Below, in pieces: positions 59,167 through 64,000 of a DNA stretch of 64,000 nucleotides. Under the pieces are notes generated by a model that was given only the letters and a program-made list of their open reading frames with translations, did no database searches and had not been told where the DNA came from. How positions within the stretch are numbered: position 1 is the stretch's first letter; each line of letters opens with the position of its first letter. Where the stretch lies: NCBI GenBank assembly GCA_900471605.1, contig UCEY01000025.1, positions 303,251 to 367,250 on the forward strand. Reading direction: 5' to 3'. Origin of the DNA: Hyphomicrobiales bacterium. Lineage in GTDB: Bacteria; Pseudomonadota; Alphaproteobacteria; Rhizobiales; Rhizobiaceae. The translations under genes and the position numbers were made by a program.

Positions 59167-61929
59167 CTATATCTCACCTGACCTAAGTTCCGACGGCTCG
59201 CCATCTTCGCGCAGCGGATCGCGCGCCGTGTGGGCGAATTCGCGTAGATAGGCTCTTGACCTCTCCTCCGTCAGGCGATCCGAGAGGGCGTCGATCAGCA
59301 GCTCGACATCCGGATTCAAATCCGCCGGCTCGATCGTATTCTCCTCCCCCTGCTGGAAAATTGCTTCGTTCAAGGCCTGGAGATCGTCTCCAAACGCCTC
59401 CCTGACCTCCTGGCGCCGAAGGACGGCCGATCCGGACACCCGGTCGACGGAGGCGTGCGGGGAGATTGAGGAACTGTCACGCTGATTGCGCCGCCGTGCA
59501 GAAGATGCCGAATAGGTGTTTCGATTGAGCTTTTCGTTATCGATATCGAGATCAATGTCATCAGCGGGCACGGTGCGAGATCCACGCCTCGCATTTCGTT
59601 CCGGCTGTTGCTCCGCATTCTGCAACTCTTCTTCAGCAACTCCGGCCGCGCGGTTCTCACCGAGATCCAAACGGCGACGCAGTTCATCAAGTGAGGAAAT
59701 ATAGACATGACGAACGCCCTCCTTGACGATGAAGCGCAGATCTTGTGGTTGTCTCGGCCGCTCGACAGCTGCAAAATCGACGTCGGTTCCCGCAGACCCC
59801 CCGACGTTCCAGTCAGCTTGTTTCGCGACTTTCGACGCTCCCGGCGCGACGAATGTGCAGTTGTCGCTGTCGGCGATCGTCCATTCGACGGGCTTCATAC
59901 AAGGTCTAGGTACCGGCCTAAACCTGCGGACTTTGGAGAACATCCGTTCGCCACTAGAGTCCAGCTTCATGATGCGCATCAGCGGCATGCCGGTGACCTG
60001 CAGGATCGCCTCTTCTGGCCTCATCATCATCAGCGTATTGACCGGAAGAAGATCGACAGCAACCGGCACTTTCGAGATCGACCGTTGCCTGCGACCATGA
60101 CGATGGGAATAGGACGATTGCTCCACCCATTCTGTGGTCTTGCCGGCCGCCAGCGAGACCGCTGTCGCATCATCCTGGTTCTGAAAATTCATGAACAGCT
60201 TGATCGTCGACGCGCCCATCAGGATCTTCTGGCCCGAGCGCTGGTACAATCGCTCGAGTTGGGCACCGTCCTGAAGGATGAAGACGAAACGCACCCCGTT
60301 CTTGCGGATCAAGGGAGCAAGTGTCAGCACCGTGTCGATGCGACCGCCATTGCCGAATTCGTCGAGCATCATGAGAACTTCGTGCTCGCCATCTCGTAAT
60401 TCACCCATCTGCACGAGCTTGTCGGCCATCTGCTGGATGAACATCGAGATCAGCCGCTCGTAGATCTGCATCGCGTTCCAGTCGGCCTGGACGTAGATTA
60501 CGAGCTTACGCTTTCGGATGACGTCGATCGGGATTGACGTGATCGAAGTCAGCGCCTCGACCAGCGGGTTCTGCAGGAAATTGAGCTTGGCGACGATCTC
60601 TGCCGCGATCCCTTCGCCGAGTTTTTCATGGCGACCGGCGAATTTGGTGAGCTGCATGCGGGTCTGGTCGGAAAGGACGTCCTCGTAATTTTCCAGCAAC
60701 TGGATGATTGCCTTGCGCTCGTCTGACATCGAATTGAGGATACGGTAAAGCTCACTGAGCGACTTGCGTGTGTCCGGGCATTCAAGGACAAAGCCGAGCA
60801 TTGCCGTCAGCAAGATCCTGGCGCTCTCCTCCCAGAAGTCTGAGGAGTCCGACCGCAGTCGCTCCGGCAACAACATCTGCGTCATCTTCTGAAGGTCGGT
60901 GATCCGCTCGTAGGGGTCGGTGCCGATGAGATCGAGCGGATTATAGCCGTCGGTAAATTTCGATCCGGGCGCCAGCAGGAAGGTCTCGTAACCCTTGTGC
61001 TTGAGATAACCGGAGGTTTGCTTGTAGAGCTCACCGCTGATATCGAGCACGACCTGCGACCCTTGAAAACTCATCATCGTCGGGATGGCGAAGGCGCGAG
61101 ACTTGCCTTGACCGGGCGAACCGATCAGCATCACATGCTGGTCGCCGTCATTGCGCAGCAAAAGCCCCTGCTTCAGCCCGAGCACGATGCCATGCTTGTC
61201 GCGCAGGCGAAAGTCGGCGGCATCTTTCAGTGTCGCGAGGCGCGCCCGGCCCATGATCATCCGCTGGCGTTTCTGGATTGCCGCGCCGATCGGGAAGCCG
61301 ATCAGGGCACCGGCGGCGGCAAGACCAGCCAGTGCGGCGAGCACCGTCTGCCGGGAGGGCTTTTGATAGACGCCGGCAGCGTCGACGGCCCCAAACGGCG
61401 CCTGGTACATGGCGGCGAGATGATTGCCAAAATAGCCGGCAATCTCGGCATATTCACCAGCCTTGGTGACGACGAGATAGAAGGCAACGCCGTAGGCGAC
61501 GACACCCCCATAAGCAGCGGCAAAGATAAGAGCCGTGTGAGCGATCAGGCTGAACATCGACCGGACATGCAGAAGGTATAGGATCTTGCGCGACAGCGCC
61601 CTGCCACCTTTCAGCATCCAGAGGGAAAGGAGAAAAAACAGAAACGGCGCGGAAAGGGCAAACGCCAGGAGGGACAGTCCGACTGTATTGCGGGTGTGGA
61701 TGATCGACAATGTGTAGCGAATGGCGTCGACAAAGCGCACCCGCGCGACGTAGTCAAAGTACGAGGCCGACCCGAAAGAGGAAATATACGCATCATAGAT
61801 CAGCGTGAAGAAGGCCAGCCAGATCATGGCAAGTCCGAACAACGTGAGCGGCAAGGTGAACAGCGAGACGCGCTGCAGACCAGTCCATTTCGGGCGGTCA
61901 GTTTCGGTGTGCGTGAATACGCTTGCCAT
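59167..61929 (-). CDS. virD4: Type IV secretion coupling protein VirD4/TraG with long C-terminal extension
   Basis: A 920-residue inner-membrane ATPase that brings DNA or protein to the VirB channel. N-terminal membrane helices lie within residues 20-225. Walker A GSPGQGKS is at about 270-277 and Walker B LMMLDEFGN near 530. The ATG at 61929, with AGGTGG upstream, overlaps the virB11 stop by 32 bases. Typical VirD4 proteins have about 650 residues; the last 230-250 here are acidic, Arg- and Glu-rich and look poorly ordered, so this is an added tail. The stop is followed by a small unknown gene. Confidence 0.9.
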   Translation of the reverse strand: MASVFTHTETDRPKWTGLQRVSLFTLPLTLFGLAMIWLAFFTLIYDAYISSFGSASYFDYVARVRFVDAIRYTLSIIHTRNTVGLSLLAFALSAPFLFFLLSLWMLKGGRALSRKILYLLHVRSMFSLIAHTALIFAAAYGGVVAYGVAFYLVVTKAGEYAEIAGYFGNHLAAMYQAPFGAVDAAGVYQKPSRQTVLAALAGLAAAGALIGFPIGAAIQKRQRMIMGRARLATLKDAADFRLRDKHGIVLGLKQGLLLRNDGDQHVMLIGSPGQGKSRAFAIPTMMSFQGSQVVLDISGELYKQTSGYLKHKGYETFLLAPGSKFTDGYNPLDLIGTDPYERITDLQKMTQMLLPERLRSDSSDFWEESARILLTAMLGFVLECPDTRKSLSELYRILNSMSDERKAIIQLLENYEDVLSDQTRMQLTKFAGRHEKLGEGIAAEIVAKLNFLQNPLVEALTSITSIPIDVIRKRKLVIYVQADWNAMQIYERLISMFIQQMADKLVQMGELRDGEHEVLMMLDEFGNGGRIDTVLTLAPLIRKNGVRFVFILQDGAQLERLYQRSGQKILMGASTIKLFMNFQNQDDATAVSLAAGKTTEWVEQSSYSHRHGRRQRSISKVPVAVDLLPVNTLMMMRPEEAILQVTGMPLMRIMKLDSSGERMFSKVRRFRPVPRPCMKPVEWTIADSDNCTFVAPGASKVAKQADWNVGGSAGTDVDFAAVERPRQPQDLRFIVKEGVRHVYISSLDELRRRLDLGENRAAGVAEEELQNAEQQPERNARRGSRTVPADDIDLDIDNEKLNRNTYSASSARRRNQRDSSSISPHASVDRVSGSAVLRRQEVREAFGDDLQALNEAIFQQGEENTIEPADLNPDVELLIDALSDRLTEERSRAYLREFAHTARDPLREDGEPSELRSGEI

Positions 61930-62947
61930 CTTCGTCCACCTCATCGGCAAAGTAGATTTCGCTGACGCCTCGGCCCCCGGCGGCATCGCTCTTCTTCAAT
62001 TGAACCACGATCGGGATGATCGAGCGGATGTATCGAATGATATCGTCGCGCTCCATGCGCACATTGCTGTTCAGCACCAGCGTCGAAAGACGGTTGAACG
62101 CATGGTGAGGCGAGTTCGCATGGATCGTCGACATCGAGCCCGGGTGCCCGGTGTTGATGGCATTCAGGAAGTCGAACGCCTCGTCGCCGCGCAACTCGCC
62201 CATGAAGATGCGATCGGGCCTCAGACGAAGCGCCGTGGCCAGAAGATCGGTCATGGTGACCCTGGCTTCGCCCTGTCCACCCTTCGAGACGAGCAGCGAC
62301 ACGACATTCTCTTGGCATGGCTCCAGCTCGGCCGTATCCTGCATCAGGATGAACCGCTCATGGTTCGGAATGGCAGTTAGCATGGTGTTGAGGAACGTCG
62401 TCTTGCCGGTCGACGTCCCGCCGGAGATCAGCATGCTGCGGTGGTTGATCGCGGCAAGTTCCAGGAAATCCCGAACCCTGCCCGCCCGCAGCAACCGCGA
62501 CAGTTCGATATCGACATCGTCGATATAGTCATCTCCAGTGACCTTGGTGAAGCGGAATGCGCCAGCCTTTTCATAGTCGTTGAGATCGAAGCGGCGGATG
62601 AACTGCTTGCGGATCGAAAAAGCGTGGCCGGTTGCAGACGTGGGATTCAAAACGAACTGGACACGCTCGCCGCCGGTGAGCGTCGCAGACAATAACGGAT
62701 TCTCGGCATTGACGGTTTGTTTGGTAAACGATGCCGCCCGTGAGGCCATGTGCCGGATCGCTTCCTGATCCAGGTCGCCGACGTCTTGTCTGACCATGCT
62801 GAGCTGGCCGATCTTTTCGAGCCAGATTTCGTTGCTGCGCTGGCAGGAGATCTCGACGACGGCGGGATCGTCAAGGAAGCCACGGATCGGTTCCAGCGCC
62901 TCTGCCAGAAAATGCTGCTCGGCGGAGATTGCAGGACGTGCGTTCAT
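61898..62947 (-). CDS. virB11: Type IV secretion ATPase VirB11
   Basis: A 349-residue hexameric traffic ATPase. Walker A ISGGTSTGKTTFLN is at residues 174-187, the Asp box in QDTAELEP, Walker B/FMGELRGDEAF at about 248-258 and the His box GHPGSMSTIHA at 268-278. Length and motifs are normal. The start overlaps the virB10 stop by four bases. It acts at the cytoplasmic face to power pilus assembly and substrate transfer. Confidence 0.95.
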   Translation of the reverse strand: MNARPAISAEQHFLAEALEPIRGFLDDPAVVEISCQRSNEIWLEKIGQLSMVRQDVGDLDQEAIRHMASRAASFTKQTVNAENPLLSATLTGGERVQFVLNPTSATGHAFSIRKQFIRRFDLNDYEKAGAFRFTKVTGDDYIDDVDIELSRLLRAGRVRDFLELAAINHRSMLISGGTSTGKTTFLNTMLTAIPNHERFILMQDTAELEPCQENVVSLLVSKGGQGEARVTMTDLLATALRLRPDRIFMGELRGDEAFDFLNAINTGHPGSMSTIHANSPHHAFNRLSTLVLNSNVRMERDDIIRYIRSIIPIVVQLKKSDAAGGRGVSEIYFADEVDEDGKRIHAHRN

Positions 62948-64000
62948 TTGCCGTATCTCTGCTTGCGCAAGCTCTCGAACCGCTCGCGAACCGGGTCGGG
63001 GTAGAGGTCGGCGAAATCAAGATCGCCTGTGACGAAGACGTTGATGTCGGAGCCCTGCGGAATATGGATCGTTGGCCGGATGTTGCGGCTGTCCTGAAAG
63101 GCTTCGGTGCCCAATTGCTGAATGCCGGAGGCGATGGTTTCAGCGGCGATTTCGCGGGCACGATCCTGTGACGTCTCGCCATTGTCCTGCGGGATGCGGG
63201 TGAGGCTGCCATTATCGTTGACGATGGTGATGTAGCGATCTTCCTTCTGGCCAAGCTGGGCGATGTATTGCGTGGCGCCGCCGATCAGCGTCATCAGCGC
63301 CGGCGGTCCGAACCGCTCCCAATATTTCCGGTCCACGACACCGGTCATGCCTGACCGGCCAAGCCGGTCAGTACCGTAGGAGCCGAGCTGCACCGAGACG
63401 CCGTCGCCACGGATCATCCGCGTCCAGACGATCAGAATGCGCTCCTGTCCGCGTTCGACGCCGGATTTGTAATCGCCGATCAGCGACGAACCGGCCGGTA
63501 TGAGGATGCGACGCCCGTCAAAGGAATAGACGTCCTCGCGCACGACCCCCTTGACCATGCCGGCAAGGTCGGAATTGATCGCCGTCTCCAGCGTCCCGCG
63601 GATCATCGTGCCCTGCGGGATCCAGGCGTCGGTGCGGCGGTTTTCCGTGGCGACGGAAACGTCCACCCCCTGCCCGCCCATCGACTTGAGAAAGGCACGG
63701 TCATTGTCGACCGCACCGCCGCCATCCGTGGCAGTCGCCGGCTGGGCACCCGTCCCGACCCCTGAGCCGAATAGGCCCGCGCCCGTACCATCACTGGACG
63801 CCCGGCCCGCGCCACTCGTCTGGTCCGATTGATCGAAGACAATTGCCGACGAACGTACGCGCTCCAGCAGTTTTGCCTCCCGCGCGAGCTCGATGCACCG
63901 CGGGTTGTCGGGGTTCTTGCCTCGTGTGCAGTCGACTTCGGCAGGAGGTGCGGCCGGAGCGGCGGCCGGCACGACAGGTGCTGGCGGCGGAGGTGGGGGC
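62944..64000 (-). CDS. virB10: Type IV secretion core protein VirB10 (partial at right edge)
   Basis: About 351 residues are visible; the frame is open to the window end and continues into a proline-rich stretch typical of the VirB10 periplasmic linker. The C-terminal domain is clear: WIPQGTMIRGTLETAINSDL, then GRRILIPAGSSLIGDYKSG and GGATQYIAQLG. It spans inner and outer membranes in the secretion core. Upstream virB genes must lie beyond the window. Confidence 0.94.
   Translation of the reverse strand, partial: PPPPPPAPVVPAAAPAAPPAEVDCTRGKNPDNPRCIELAREAKLLERVRSSAIVFDQSDQTSGAGRASSDGTGAGLFGSGVGTGAQPATATDGGGAVDNDRAFLKSMGGQGVDVSVATENRRTDAWIPQGTMIRGTLETAINSDLAGMVKGVVREDVYSFDGRRILIPAGSSLIGDYKSGVERGQERILIVWTRMIRGDGVSVQLGSYGTDRLGRSGMTGVVDRKYWERFGPPALMTLIGGATQYIAQLGQKEDRYITIVNDNGSLTRIPQDNGETSQDRAREIAAETIASGIQQLGTEAFQDSRNIRPTIHIPQGSDINVFVTGDLDFADLYPDPVRERFESLRKQRYGK

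Noticed and set aside
1..64000. CRISPR arrays, tRNA or rRNA genes, insertion sequences and replication origins
   Set aside because: I looked for regular short repeats, transposase text, rep genes and structural RNA signatures and found none that I could support.

Overview
This 64 kb, GC-rich window looks alphaproteobacterial, most likely Rhizobiales (Rhizobium/Agrobacterium/Ensifer type). The reasons are many ABC importers, dense ATGA-overlapping operons, HxlR/GntR/TetR regulators and a VirB/VirD4 secretion locus. A plasmid, megaplasmid or integrated mobile segment is plausible because of the virB10-virB11-virD4 genes at the right end and a decayed gene at their border. No rRNA, tRNA, CRISPR array, insertion sequence or origin was seen.

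Layout. 1-3.9 kb (minus): a creatinase-like M24 protein with a sugar-type ABC importer. 4.5-11.4 kb: an RND efflux pair followed by a TetR gene, and a divergent tetR-fabF pair with a palindromic operator between them. 11.5-29.2 kb: a catabolic island. A seven-gene minus operon (Liv binding protein, atypical crotonase, atypical SDR, acyl-CoA ligase, Fe-alcohol dehydrogenase, thioesterase, semialdehyde dehydrogenase) diverges from livGFHM. Next to it, coxG diverges from a molybdenum hydroxylase operon that contains an embedded metallo-beta-lactamase-fold gene. A fused double-HxlR regulator closes the island. One 16-17 bp motif recurs in all three control regions. The gene set suggests that a (hetero)aromatic acid is imported, activated to a CoA thioester, hydroxylated by a Mo enzyme and opened; a furoate-like route is a hypothesis only.

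29.5-38.8 kb: a quinate/shikimate-type locus. A minus operon interleaves an amino-acid-family ABC importer with AroQ, AroE-like and Gfo/Idh enzymes. It diverges from a quiC-type 3-dehydroshikimate dehydratase and two tandem GntR/FCD regulators. Protocatechuate would be the product; no ring-cleavage genes are in the window.

38.8-57.7 kb: the most interesting part, an organosulfur-type cluster. It holds a DszC/SfnB-type flavin monooxygenase, an SsuD-type monooxygenase, a DszA/NtaA-type monooxygenase and two paralogues of the desulfinase DszB. The two paralogues would normally be annotated as transporter binding proteins, but they have no signal peptide and keep the DszB Cys/His/Arg pattern. They flank an acyl-CoA-dehydrogenase-like gene. 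A complete Dpp-type importer and several accessory oxidoreductases and hydrolases accompany them. No flavin reductase is visible.

57.7-64 kb: a frameshifted gene remnant, a small unknown gene, an unusually long VirD4, VirB11 and a truncated VirB10.
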